Assembly: GCF_022565775.1 (NCBI RefSeq)
Contig: NZ_JAIUMC010000012.1
Coordinates: forward strand, 1-55,541
Source: Natronospirillum sp.
GTDB lineage: Bacteria; Pseudomonadota; Gammaproteobacteria; Pseudomonadales; Natronospirillaceae
DNA: 55,541 nt
Direction of reading: 5' to 3'
Shown piece after piece: positions 42,286 to 50,478 of this stretch. The notes under the pieces are model-generated. The model was not told where the DNA came from. It saw only the letters and a program-made list of their open reading frames with translations, and did not search any database. The translations under genes were made by a program, and so were the position numbers. The first letter of the stretch is position 1; each line of letters begins with the position of its first letter.

Positions 42286-43754
42286 CAAAGAAGCCACAGC
42301 ATCCCCTGCTGCTGATTGAAGATGATACGGCATTGGCGCAGTTGATTACCGATGAGCTGGAAGCAGAAGGCTGGACACTGCATGCCGTCAACGAGTTGCA
42401 GCAGGCGCGTCAATGGCTGGCTGAACACCAGCCGTCCCTGATCATTACCGACCTGCGCCTGCCGGATGGCTATGGCATGGACCTGGTGCACGACATCATG
42501 GATGCCTTCAGTGATGACAATGATCCGGACCGCCCAGGGGTCATTGTGATCACCGCCTTTGGCAGCGTGCCACAGGCAGTGGAAGCGCTGCAGGCAGGGG
42601 CGGATGATTTTCTGACCAAACCCCTGGATCTGGATCATTTTCTACTCAGTGTGCGTCGGGTGCTGGACAACCGGACCATGCGCCATGAACTGAGCCGCTT
42701 TCGGGCATTGTCACGCGACCAGGGCTTTCATGGCATCTATGGACAGAGTGAGCCCATGCGGCGGCTGTTTGAACAGATTCGGGTAATCGGTCGCGCCAAC
42801 GGCCCAGTGCTGATCAATGGCGAAAGCGGTACCGGCAAGGAGCTGGTGGCGCGGGCGCTCTTTCAGGAAAGTGACCGCGCCGAAGGCCCGTTTCTCGCGG
42901 TGAACTGTGCCGGCATTCCCCAGGAGTTGCTAGAAAGCGAGTTCTTCGGCCATGCCAGTGGTGCGTTTACCGGGGCCAGAAAGAGCCGCAAAGGCCTGCT
43001 GCAGGAAGCAGACGGTGGCACATTGCTGTTGGACGAGATCGCCGAAATGCCGCTGTCTCTGCAGGCCAAACTGTTGCGCGCGCTGCAGGACGGCTCGATC
43101 CGACCTGTCGGCCAGGATACCGAGGAACATGTTGATGTGCGTATCATCGCGGCAACACACCGGGACCTCAAACAACGCGTTGACGCCGGAGAGTTCCGAG
43201 AAGACCTCTACTACCGGCTGGAAACCTTTACCCTGCAGGTACCCCCGTTGCGCGAGCGGGGAGAGGACTGCGACCTGTTGGCCCAGCGCTTTGTACAGCA
43301 GCATGCAACGGCACAGGACCGGGCCATTGAAGGTCTGAGCAACGAGGCCATGCAGCTGCTGCGCCAGTATCCCTTCCCGGGCAATGTTCGCGAGCTGCAG
43401 AACATTGTCGAACGCGCTGTCGCGTTCTGTACCGACGCCTGGATTCAGCCCACCCACTTGCCCGCCCGCCTGCATGAAGCAGATGAGCGCAGCAACAGCG
43501 AAGGGGTGACAACCCAGACCGGCCTCCTGCCTGCCGTCAACGGATCAGGCCGTTCCGGCGAACAGCTTTTGCATGGTACCGAAATGCCGAGCCTCGAAGA
43601 CTTGCAGCGACGCTATGTCAGCCTGGTACTGGATCGGGTCAAGGGGAACAAGCGACAGGCCGCCAGCATTCTCGGTATTGGCCGGCGCACGCTCTACCGC
43701 TGGCTCGATGATTTGCAGGACGCACCCGATACCAAAGAGGAGCCGCCGGCCTGA
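42282..43754 (+). CDS. Sigma54-dependent response regulator (NtrC class)
   Basis: The 490-residue protein has a receiver with phospho-accepting Asp57 (LIITDLRLPDGYGMD). The AAA+ domain has Walker A NGESGTGKE, the sigma54 loop HASGAFTGARKS and the Walker B LLDEIAEM. The C-terminal Fis-type helix-turn-helix is GNKRQAASILGIGRRTLYRWL. A longer linker (about 405-445) precedes the DNA-binding part. The ATG has GGAGG upstream and overlaps the kinase stop. Its likely target is the sigma54 promoter at 40624-40639. It is not the same as the DctD-like regulator at 9360; the helix-turn-helix differs. Confidence 0.93.
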   Translation: MTKKPQHPLLLIEDDTALAQLITDELEAEGWTLHAVNELQQARQWLAEHQPSLIITDLRLPDGYGMDLVHDIMDAFSDDNDPDRPGVIVITAFGSVPQAVEALQAGADDFLTKPLDLDHFLLSVRRVLDNRTMRHELSRFRALSRDQGFHGIYGQSEPMRRLFEQIRVIGRANGPVLINGESGTGKELVARALFQESDRAEGPFLAVNCAGIPQELLESEFFGHASGAFTGARKSRKGLLQEADGGTLLLDEIAEMPLSLQAKLLRALQDGSIRPVGQDTEEHVDVRIIAATHRDLKQRVDAGEFREDLYYRLETFTLQVPPLRERGEDCDLLAQRFVQQHATAQDRAIEGLSNEAMQLLRQYPFPGNVRELQNIVERAVAFCTDAWIQPTHLPARLHEADERSNSEGVTTQTGLLPAVNGSGRSGEQLLHGTEMPSLEDLQRRYVSLVLDRVKGNKRQAASILGIGRRTLYRWLDDLQDAPDTKEEPPA

Positions 43755-43904
43755 AGGCATTTCGACACCGTTACTGGCGCGTCTCTGAGTGACGCGTTGG
43801 TGAAAGTGTACATGACAAATGCGTCAATTCGCCGATCAGGTGCTGGTGATGGCATGAGGGTCAGTTAAACTGCACGCCCGCAATCCTTTAATGAGACTTC
43901 AGAA

Positions 43905-44717
43905 ATGACTCCCGAAACCTTCTTCGCTGCCCTTTGGCGTCAGTACACTGAGCTGACCCCCCAGGCCGCGCGGATTCATGGTGCCCTGAAAGCGCGCGGC
44001 GAAACCGTATTGAATGACCATGTGGCATTCCGGACATTCAACCTGGCCCCCATGCGCCTGCAGGATCTGGAGCCCTGGCTGCTGGAAATGGGGTATGAGC
44101 GATTGGAGCCATACCAGTTCCCCGGCAAACATCTGGACGCCTGGGGCTATCTGCCCAGAACTCCGGAACTGCCCCGAATTTTCTTCAGTGAACTGCGTGT
44201 GGAAGCCCTCCCGGAAGACTGCCAGGCCATCATCAAGGGGCTGGTCGACCAGGTTGACCCCGACAGTGTGAACGGGCCGGACTTCTTCTATCGTGGCCTG
44301 CCCTGGGCGCTGCCCACCGCAGAAGAATACCTGCGCCTGGCCGAAGTGAGTGAATACGCCGCCTGGATGTCAGTCATGGGCATGCGTGCCAACCACTTCA
44401 CTGTAGCCGTGCACCAGTTGCGCTCCTTTGACCAGCTCAGCGCCCTGAACGAGTTCGTCAAACAGGAAGTGGAGTTGCCGCTCAACACCGCCGGTGGCGA
44501 AATAAAGGGCGGTGCCGATGTCTGTCTGGCACAATCGAGCACGCTGGCAGACCAATGCCGGCTGCGTTTCAGAGATGGCACCGACATGGTTGTGCCTACC
44601 TGTTTTTACGAGTTTGCACAGCGCTTCAGGCTACCGGACGGCTCTCTCTATCAGGGCTTTGTGGCCAACAACGCGGACCGGATATTCGAGTCCACGGACC
44701 GTCGCCGAGCCGGATAA
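43905..44717 (+). CDS. DUF1338 / 2-oxoadipate dioxygenase-decarboxylase-like protein
   Basis: The 270-residue protein belongs to the short branch of DUF1338, a fold shared with HglS, which turns 2-oxoadipate into D-2-hydroxyglutarate in lysine breakdown. Likely metal ligands are visible: His in LNDHVAFRTFN, His in MRANHFTVAV, and Glu in YEFAQRF. The arginine of FRTF, placed beside the first histidine, is also typical. Proven members are longer, so the substrate of this branch is uncertain. It stands alone on the plus strand between the sigma54 activator and rsmC. Confidence 0.85.
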   Translation: MTPETFFAALWRQYTELTPQAARIHGALKARGETVLNDHVAFRTFNLAPMRLQDLEPWLLEMGYERLEPYQFPGKHLDAWGYLPRTPELPRIFFSELRVEALPEDCQAIIKGLVDQVDPDSVNGPDFFYRGLPWALPTAEEYLRLAEVSEYAAWMSVMGMRANHFTVAVHQLRSFDQLSALNEFVKQEVELPLNTAGGEIKGGADVCLAQSSTLADQCRLRFRDGTDMVVPTCFYEFAQRFRLPDGSLYQGFVANNADRIFESTDRRRAG

Positions 44718-44794
44718 TAACCAGAGCGCCTAACAGAGTTGGCACTGAGAGCAATTTGTTCCTTGCTGAGTTGGGCAGGATCTCTATCCGTGAA

Positions 44795-44884
44795 CTAGAC
44801 TGAATTCAGAGCGGTCAGGAAGTGATGGCCCGACTGTTCTGACACGTTCATGGATTCCTCGAAGCAACGCAGCACGTCACTCAT
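44795..44884 (-). CDS. Possible 29-residue peptide with a sequestered ribosome site
   Basis: A minus-strand frame starts at ATG 44884, right after an unusually good purine tract, GGAGGCGGGAG. It encodes a 29-residue peptide (MSDVLRCFEESMNVSEQSGH, ending LTALNSV) with no known relatives. The ribosome site lies in a hairpin that ends just before the ATG. It may be a regulated small gene or a chance frame opposite a plus-strand RNA. Confidence 0.22.
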   Translation of the reverse strand: MSDVLRCFEESMNVSEQSGHHFLTALNSV

Positions 44885-44915
44885 GGTGATCTCCCGCCTC
44901 CAGGCAGGCATCACC
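44885..44915. ncRNA. Hairpin next to the terminator (possible structured RNA)
   Basis: GGTGAT and ATCACC form outer arms, and CCGCCT faces AGGCAG inside. On the plus strand the inner helix has one C-A mismatch; on the minus strand the same position is a G-U pair, so the structure is better on the minus strand. Directly next to it stands the terminator hairpin at 44916. The rest of the 307-bp gap between 44717 and 45025 holds no recognisable gene. A plus-strand RNA ending at 44952, or a minus-strand leader, are the alternatives. Confidence 0.3.
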
Positions 44916-44952
44916 GCCGGATACAGCCGCAGACTGTATCCGGCTTTTTTTT
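44916..44952 (+). terminator. Strong rho-independent terminator
   Basis: A perfect 11-bp stem (GCCGGATACAG with its complement) and 7-nt loop are followed by eight T. It is 199 bp after the DUF1338 stop, which leaves an unusually long 3' region, or ends a separate small RNA. Confidence 0.9.
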
Positions 44953-45024
44953 GTTGCCCGCATGACAGCTCGACTGTCTGCCCATTAGAATAGCGCGCAC
45001 ATTCTTCCATGTTCGGCGACTACC

Positions 45025-46044
45025 ATGTCCGATCGACCCTCCAGCGCTTATGCGGACCTTTTGCGACGTTGGCTGCCTGACCGCTCCGGCCCTCAGTTGC
45101 TGTTGAATACCGAATCTGCCGGCGCTGCGCACGAACTGCGTTCGCGAAGTGACTCGATCTGGCATTGTCATTTTCATGCCGGCCCTGCCCGGGAGCATGA
45201 TGGGATGGCGCTGCCCGGTCTACGGTTTCCGGAAGCAGAGCTGTCTGCAGTCAGCCGGGTGATCTGGAGCTGGCCCAAGGCCAAGGCCGAAGCCGACATG
45301 TTGCTGGCCTGGCTCGCTGCCGGCCTCAGTGCCGATGCGGAGCTCTGGCTTCTGGGCCCCAACAAGAGCGGCATAAAATCGGCACCACGCTTTCTCGAAC
45401 AACGTGGCTGGACGGTGCGCAAAGTGGGCAGTGCCCGCCACTGCCTGCTGCTGCGGGCCAGCCCTCCTGCTCAACCGGCACCTTTTGATCTCAACCGTTA
45501 CTGGGCTCGGGTCGAGGTTCCGGAGGCCGCAGACAGGGAACTCTGGAGCCTGCCCGGGGTGTTCAGTCATAGCCGCATCGACAAGGGCAGCCGCTGTCTG
45601 CTGCCCTTTCTTCGTGATCTGCCCGGGCCGGCGCTGGACTTTGGCAGCGGGGCCGGACTGCTGGCGCTGACCGCCGCCGCCCACCAACCCACCCTGGCGA
45701 TGACCGGTGTCGACCATGACTGGCTGGCCGTACTGAGCAGTCGGCGCACCGCCGAGCAGAGCGGGATGACTCTGGAGGTCCACTGGATGGATGGACTGAC
45801 CGCCCTGCAGGGCCAATGGGCGGCTCTGGTGACCAATCCGCCATTTCATACCGGCCTGGCAACCGACTACGAGATCACCCGGCGCATGCTCGCCGACAGC
45901 AGACGCCTGCTGCAACCGGGCGGGCTCTGGCTGGGCGTGGTCAATGACCACCTGCCCTATCAGGACTGGCTGAACGAACACCTGCAGCAGGTAACCTGCC
46001 TGCATCATGGCGGGGGTTTCAGAGTCTGGCAGGGTAGGGTCTGA
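45025..46044 (+). CDS. rsmC: 16S rRNA m2G1207 methyltransferase RsmC
   Basis: The 339-residue protein has the two-domain RsmC layout. The N-terminal half is catalytically inactive (VIWSWPKAKAEADMLLAWLA, ELWLLGPNKSGIKSA). The C-terminal half has the SAM motif ALDFGSGAGLLAL and the catalytic VTNPPFHTG motif. It methylates guanine N2 of G1207 in the small subunit. Its stop is 12 bp from the end of the convergent regulator gene. The strong terminator upstream isolates it from the DUF1338 gene. Confidence 0.93.
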   Translation: MSDRPSSAYADLLRRWLPDRSGPQLLLNTESAGAAHELRSRSDSIWHCHFHAGPAREHDGMALPGLRFPEAELSAVSRVIWSWPKAKAEADMLLAWLAAGLSADAELWLLGPNKSGIKSAPRFLEQRGWTVRKVGSARHCLLLRASPPAQPAPFDLNRYWARVEVPEAADRELWSLPGVFSHSRIDKGSRCLLPFLRDLPGPALDFGSGAGLLALTAAAHQPTLAMTGVDHDWLAVLSSRRTAEQSGMTLEVHWMDGLTALQGQWAALVTNPPFHTGLATDYEITRRMLADSRRLLQPGGLWLGVVNDHLPYQDWLNEHLQQVTCLHHGGGFRVWQGRV

Positions 46045-46055
46045 GCGCGTCGGGA

Positions 46056-46814
46056 TCAGGGCGGGCTGAACGGATCTTCCACAAACAGATACCCTTTCGA
46101 GCGCACGGTCTTGATCCGGCGCGGATGGTCAGGGTCATCTCCTACCTTGGGTCGAATTCGCGAGACCCGCACGTCGACCGAACGGTCCTGGCCGTCATAC
46201 TCGATGCCCCGTAAACGGGTGAAGATCTCTTCGCGGGTCAGTATCCGGCCGGCATGACTGCCGAGCAGCCAGAGCAGATCGAATTCAGCGCTGGTCAACT
46301 CGATCGGCTGATCATTGAGCCAGGCTTCACGCATGGTGTTGTCGACCACCAGATCCCCGAAATCGAGGCGTTCATGATGGCATTTGGTGGGTTCATCATA
46401 AGCCTCTACCCGGCGAAAAACCGCTGACATGCGGGCCGCAAGCAGGCGGGGCGACACCTCTTTCAGTACATAGTCGTCGGCCCCCATGTCCAGGCCGAGC
46501 ACCTGATCCAGTTCATCGCAGCGCTCAGCCATCAGCACGAAGGGGCCAAAGAAGGCCTGCCGGCTCAACTTGCATAGCGTCAGGCCATTCTCGCCGGGCA
46601 GATCCACTGCGGCAATGACGACATCCGGATGTTCTTCGGCGATGCGCTTGAGCGCAACCTTGCCGTTGTCTTCTTCGAGCAAGTGATACCCGCGGGAAAC
46701 GAAATAGTCCCCCAGACGACGCCGGTTGGCTGCGTCGTCATCCACAAGCATCAGTACCTTTCTGTTCGCTGTCACACTGCCGTCAGTAACCATTACACTT
46801 TGCCCGACCATCAC
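46056..46814 (-). CDS. OmpR-class response regulator with a degenerate receiver
   Basis: The 252-residue protein has a receiver (about 18-135) and an OmpR/PhoB winged helix (about 150-250: LTSAEFDLLWLLGSHAGRILTREEIF, RSVDVRVSRIRPKVGDD, KTVRSKGYLF). In the receiver the acidic pocket (VDDD, 24-27) and the lysine (DDYVLKE) are present. However, the phospho-accepting aspartate is replaced by alanine (Ala69 in VVIAAVDLPGENG) and the switch Thr/Ser is also alanine (FVLMAERCD). It should therefore not work by normal phosphorylation. No kinase gene is adjacent. An alternative start is ATG 46793. It is convergent with rsmC. Confidence 0.88.
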   Translation of the reverse strand: MMVGQSVMVTDGSVTANRKVLMLVDDDAANRRRLGDYFVSRGYHLLEEDNGKVALKRIAEEHPDVVIAAVDLPGENGLTLCKLSRQAFFGPFVLMAERCDELDQVLGLDMGADDYVLKEVSPRLLAARMSAVFRRVEAYDEPTKCHHERLDFGDLVVDNTMREAWLNDQPIELTSAEFDLLWLLGSHAGRILTREEIFTRLRGIEYDGQDRSVDVRVSRIRPKVGDDPDHPRRIKTVRSKGYLFVEDPFSPP

Positions 46815-47000
46815 AGTAACCTGCGAAAATCCGGAGTGGCTTCGCGCGCGCCACGACCCGCCGTCAAGGGCCTTCTGAGCAGTATTCGTCGGGCATTGCC
46901 CAGCGGAATCAGAGGCTCCTCAATCTTTAATGTAGTCCGCTTGCAGGAAATTGCTTAATCGGGGACAGAAAAATGTGCGTCAGGGCGTGCTGGAGCCGTT

Positions 47001-47933
47001 TCAACCCCCTTCCCATTCATGCGGTTCGGTCGCAATGGCGGCCATCAGCGACCCTACGCTGCCGTAGACGCCACCAGCCAGGCCAGCCACAGTGGGTATC
47101 AGGTGCAGCTGACGGGCCTTGCAGGCGGCTTCAAGCTCGGCGTAACCGGGCAGTTCCCGTAATTCAGGCAGGCTGCCGGAATACTGGACGGTAACAATGG
47201 GGGCCAGCAGGTGCGTGGTCTCCACACGAGTCCGAAGGTGCGTGAAAACACCTCTGGCGGCATTGTTGAACCCCCGGATCTTGTCCGCCTGATAAGAATG
47301 ATCATTGACGATACAGAGAATCGGATGAATACCAAGCGTGTTGGCGATCAACGCCTGGGTCCATTTTACGGCCCGCTCGCCGCGCTTGCGCGAACGCTCG
47401 AGGGCCACCAGGGGCTCACGAGGAGCCACAAAGGTGTGCACAAAACTCGACATGTAGTCCAGCTCGCGGCGCATGCGAACCGGATCTTCCTCTGTCTGCA
47501 GGCGGCGCACGGTTTCAGCCGCCAGCAGAGCCTGACCGGCAAAGACAGTGCGACTGTCCATGACCCGAATATAAGCCTTGCGCGGAGCCTTCTGCTGCAG
47601 GGCCACCTCACTGGCGGCCTGGTTGGCATTGTCGTAAGTCAGGCCCTGCAGCCGGTTCAGGGTCTGTATCCAGATATATTCGTATCCCTGGTCAATCAGG
47701 TCCCAGAGCGTGTTGCGAAACGTCTCTACCGAGGGGGCCTCTGTTGCAACCTCATGCTTGCGGCTGAGATCGCCGGACCGGAACAAACGCAGAGACTCCT
47801 GATCATCACAGGGATCATTAAACGTGTGTCCATCAATGGATATTTCAATCGGGACACGAAAAATGTGAAAATCCCGCATGAACTGAGGTGGCAGGGCACA
47901 AACCGAGTCCACAACAAGTGCAACCTTCCGCAC
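47001..47933 (-). CDS. DegV-family fatty-acid-binding protein
   Basis: The 310-residue protein begins VALVVDSVCALPPQFMRDFH, the DegV N-terminal strand and acyl-binding loop. It continues with VPIEISIDGHTFND, a T-E-A-P-S segment that binds the carboxylate, YIRVMDSRTVFAGQALLA, and C-terminal TVQYSGSLPELRE and TVAGLAGGVYGSVGS. DegV proteins bind single fatty acids, in some bacteria for a fatty-acid kinase. No kinase partner lies here. It starts at GTG 47933, after AAAGGAG. It is divergent from the EamA transporter. Confidence 0.88.
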   Translation of the reverse strand: MRKVALVVDSVCALPPQFMRDFHIFRVPIEISIDGHTFNDPCDDQESLRLFRSGDLSRKHEVATEAPSVETFRNTLWDLIDQGYEYIWIQTLNRLQGLTYDNANQAASEVALQQKAPRKAYIRVMDSRTVFAGQALLAAETVRRLQTEEDPVRMRRELDYMSSFVHTFVAPREPLVALERSRKRGERAVKWTQALIANTLGIHPILCIVNDHSYQADKIRGFNNAARGVFTHLRTRVETTHLLAPIVTVQYSGSLPELRELPGYAELEAACKARQLHLIPTVAGLAGGVYGSVGSLMAAIATEPHEWEGG

Positions 47934-48111
47934 GGGCTACTCCTTTCTTTTTTTGGATTGTAACAGTGTGATGGCAATGCAGGCCCTCCGCGGGTTATAA
48001 AGCGGTGCGGGCAACAGGCCTGTATAGCCTACAGAGTAAACTGAAAGGCTAGCCAAAGGTATAGCAACCGTCAAAAACGACCAGCCTTCTGCAACCCTGG
48101 GAGCCAATATT

Positions 48112-49014
48112 GTGAATCGTGCCCGTTTTCTCGCCCTGCCGCCGCATGCTCAGGGCATTCTGATTGCCTTTACCGGGGTGCTGATTCTCAGTTTTGATGC
48201 GTTGCTGGTGCGCCTGACTGCCGCGGACCCCTGGACTACCTCTTTCTGGCGGGGTCTGCTGATCGGCATGACAATGACCCTGATCTGCCTGTGGCGCGGC
48301 GACTATCGCTGGCGTCCGCCCACACGCCGCATACTCTGGCTGACCATCATCATGGCGGTAGTCTATGGCATCAATACCAGTCTGTTTGTGTTCTCGGTTA
48401 GTGCCACGCATGCGGCCAATACCGTTGTTATTCTGGCCAGCGCCCCGTTTTTTGCGGCCTTGTTCTCGCGCTGGTGGCTGAAAGAATACCTGCCACGACG
48501 CACCCAGATTGCCATTGCGGTGTGTCTGACCGGCGTTGTGGTGGTGTTTGGCGGCTCCATGGGGGGCTTCAACTGGCAAGGCGATGCCCTGGCCCTGCTG
48601 CTGGCCATGTCTACCGGCGGCCTGCTGACCGTGCTGCGCTACACCCCGGAAGTGCCCCGCACCCTGCTGGTGGCCGGCGCAGGCCTGGTGACGGCTTTGA
48701 TCTGTGTTATCCCGGCGCAGCCGTTTGACCTCGAGATGAATCAGTTCGGCTGGCTGCTGTTGATGGGCATGCTGCAGATGCCGATAGCCAGCTTTCTGCT
48801 GATGCTGGCCCCCAAGTATCTGCCCTCACCGGAGGTCAGCCTGTTCCTGCTGGTGGAGACCATACTGGCGCCGATCTGGGTCTGGTGGATCCTGCACGAG
48901 ACACCAACAGCGGCGACCCTCTGGGGTGGTGCCCTCATCCTCTCCACCATTGCCATCCATGCCGGCATATCGCTGCGCCACGAGCAGATCCGCCGGCGCA
49001 ACCCCCTGATCTGA
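48112..49014 (+). CDS. EamA/DMT-family transporter
   Basis: The 300-residue protein has ten helices in two EamA repeats. The first contains LILSFDALLVRLTAADPWTTSFWRG and NTVVILASAPFFAALFSRWWLKE. The second contains LLMLAPKYLPSPEVSLFLLVETILAPIWVW, with the proline and glutamate typical of the fold. DMT carriers export or import small metabolites; the substrate is unknown. It begins at GTG 48112 after a GGGAG ribosome site and ends 37 bp before a two-way terminator. Confidence 0.87.
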   Translation: MNRARFLALPPHAQGILIAFTGVLILSFDALLVRLTAADPWTTSFWRGLLIGMTMTLICLWRGDYRWRPPTRRILWLTIIMAVVYGINTSLFVFSVSATHAANTVVILASAPFFAALFSRWWLKEYLPRRTQIAIAVCLTGVVVVFGGSMGGFNWQGDALALLLAMSTGGLLTVLRYTPEVPRTLLVAGAGLVTALICVIPAQPFDLEMNQFGWLLLMGMLQMPIASFLLMLAPKYLPSPEVSLFLLVETILAPIWVWWILHETPTAATLWGGALILSTIAIHAGISLRHEQIRRRNPLI

Positions 49015-49051
49015 TCTGCAGTGTAGTTCGGATTGTGCGCAACACGGGCAC

Positions 49052-49086
49052 AAAAAAAACCGCCGGGTGCGACCACTCGGCGGTTT
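49052..49086. terminator. Two-way terminator between EamA and DUF1127 genes
   Basis: AAACCGCCG and CGGCGGTTT form a 9-bp stem. On the minus strand it is followed by eight T, and on the plus strand by a short T-rich stretch. It separates the convergent EamA and DUF1127 genes. Confidence 0.8.
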
Positions 49087-49189
49087 CTGTTCGATCTTTT
49101 TCTGCGGGTCAATCCCTGACCTGCTCACCCGGTATTGTTCTTGTGCTGGTGTGAGCGCGGTGCCTGTTGCACGCTGCGCTGCGGTCTGA

Positions 49190-49405
49190 TCAACGCCAGA
49201 AGGGGCGGTTCAGATCCTGAGCAATGTCATAGCGTGTAACACCAATGTCACGCAGCAGATATTCGGGCATTTCCATCAGCATGCGCTTGCTCTTGCGCTC
49301 GATCATGCGCTCGACGATACGCGTCGCCAGGCGCTTGATGGCTGCCAGGGGCAGAGTGATGCGAATGGGGTGAACCACAGGCGTGTTGGGTACTTGTGCA
49401 GTCAT
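49190..49405 (-). CDS. DUF1127 small protein
   Basis: The 71-residue protein ends with the DUF1127 signature MEMPEYLLRDIGVTRYDIAQDLNRPFW, after a basic stretch RLATRIVERMIERKSKRM. Small DUF1127 proteins occur across proteobacteria; in some, arginine-rich versions affect RNA turnover or phosphate and carbon metabolism. The job here is unknown. AAGGAG precedes the ATG. It is divergent from a LysR regulator, with a long palindrome between, and is therefore probably controlled by it. Confidence 0.85.
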   Translation of the reverse strand: MTAQVPNTPVVHPIRITLPLAAIKRLATRIVERMIERKSKRMLMEMPEYLLRDIGVTRYDIAQDLNRPFWR

Positions 49406-49480
49406 GGTATTTCTCCTTACCGGGATTGGGGCTGTTGCAGTGCATTCTGCTGGGTCAACGGCCCCGGTTAATGGGCAGGA

Positions 49481-49511
49481 GTATTGTCGTTGGAAAGCGG
49501 TTTCTCGACAA
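49481..49511 (-). promoter_or_regulatory. Candidate promoter of the DUF1127 gene
   Basis: On the minus strand TTGTCG (49511-49506) is followed after 18 bp by ACAATA (49487-49482). The start would be near 49475, which puts the LysR palindrome centre at about -65, the usual place for LysR binding. Confidence 0.45.
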
Positions 49512-49530
49512 ACGATAGTTTTTTATAAAC

Positions 49531-49549
49531 ACATAAGCTATACTTATGT
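49531..49549. promoter_or_regulatory. LysR-type operator palindrome
   Basis: A perfect inverted repeat, ACATAAG-CTATA-CTTATGT, contains the T-N11-A form of LysR binding sites. It overlaps TATACT, a good plus-strand -10, and the first ATG of the LysR gene, so binding would also repress the regulator itself. Confidence 0.7.
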
Positions 49550-50463
49550 TTATGATGAAATTCCCGCCTCTCAATACGCTGCGCTGCTTCTGGATCGTCT
49601 GCCAGGCGGGCAGTTTCAAAGGCGCCGCTGAAGAGCTGCACATCACTCAAGCCGCGGTAAGCCAGCAGATTCGCCAGTTGGAAGACTGGCTCGGCTTCCA
49701 ATTGTTCGATCGCACCCACCGGCAGATACAGCTTAACTCAACTGGTAAGGAATTATTACCTTTTGTGCAGCACGGATTTGAGCAACTGGCGGAGGGTTTG
49801 CAACGCATCAGTGGCGTGCCGGCACCCAATGTACTCAGGTTGTCTGTGCTGCCCTCCTTTGCCAGCGCCTGGCTTCTGCCACGGGTTCCGGAATTTCAGG
49901 ATCAGTACCCGGATATCAACCTGCAGATCGACATGGATCGGGCCCAGGCCTTCACCACCCGCAGTGGCAACGACCTGGGCATCCGCTATGGCCTGGCGGA
50001 GTATCCCGGCATGCATACCGAGTGGCTGAGTTACGACAGTGTATTGCTGGTCTGCCACCCCTTGCTGTATCAGGATGACAGTGAAGATGTGTGGGACTGG
50101 CTCAGGCATCAATACCTGCTGGCCGGCCAGGATCCGATGGACTACCGCTGGGATGATTTTCTCACTGAAAACGGGCAGGACCCGGCACAGTATCGGCGGC
50201 GCCTGCATGTGTCAGACACCTGGGCGCTGACGGAAATGGCTCTTGCCGGCCAGGGAGTGGCGCTGGTACGGCGCAGTATCTGCAGCGATGCACTGGAGAA
50301 GGGCCAGTTGATCAGGCCTCTGGAGCTGACCCATGATTCTCATTTTGGGTATCTGCTGGTGGCACCGGAGCACCACTTTCGCTGGCCCAAGGTGCAGGCC
50401 TTTCAGACCTGGATTACCCAGGCCATTCAGCAAACAGCCTGGTATCGGGCGGATCATCCATGA
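49546..50463 (+). CDS. LysR-family transcription regulator (GcvA-like)
   Basis: The 305-residue protein has the N-terminal LysR helix-turn-helix (LNTLRCFWIVCQAGSFKGAA, LHITQAAVSQQIRQLEDWLG). The effector domain starts near residue 90 (NVLRLSVLPSFASAWLLPRV), as in the GcvA branch. Three close ATG codons (49546, 49552, 49555) are possible starts and no ribosome site is seen. A TATACT at 49539 would start the RNA almost at the ATG, so translation may be leaderless. Its target is probably the divergent DUF1127 gene. The effector is unknown. Confidence 0.9.
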   Translation: MFMMKFPPLNTLRCFWIVCQAGSFKGAAEELHITQAAVSQQIRQLEDWLGFQLFDRTHRQIQLNSTGKELLPFVQHGFEQLAEGLQRISGVPAPNVLRLSVLPSFASAWLLPRVPEFQDQYPDINLQIDMDRAQAFTTRSGNDLGIRYGLAEYPGMHTEWLSYDSVLLVCHPLLYQDDSEDVWDWLRHQYLLAGQDPMDYRWDDFLTENGQDPAQYRRRLHVSDTWALTEMALAGQGVALVRRSICSDALEKGQLIRPLELTHDSHFGYLLVAPEHHFRWPKVQAFQTWITQAIQQTAWYRADHP

Positions 50464-50478
50464 TCCACCGAGTGTTCC

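Noticed and set aside
43781-43799. CGCGTC/GACGCG hairpin after the second activator gene
   Set aside because: A 6-bp stem with no T-run; it may stop transcription weakly but does not qualify as a clear terminator.
44748-44765. TGGCAC near GCAAT, resembling a sigma54 promoter
   Set aside because: The GG and GC elements are 10 bp apart instead of 12.
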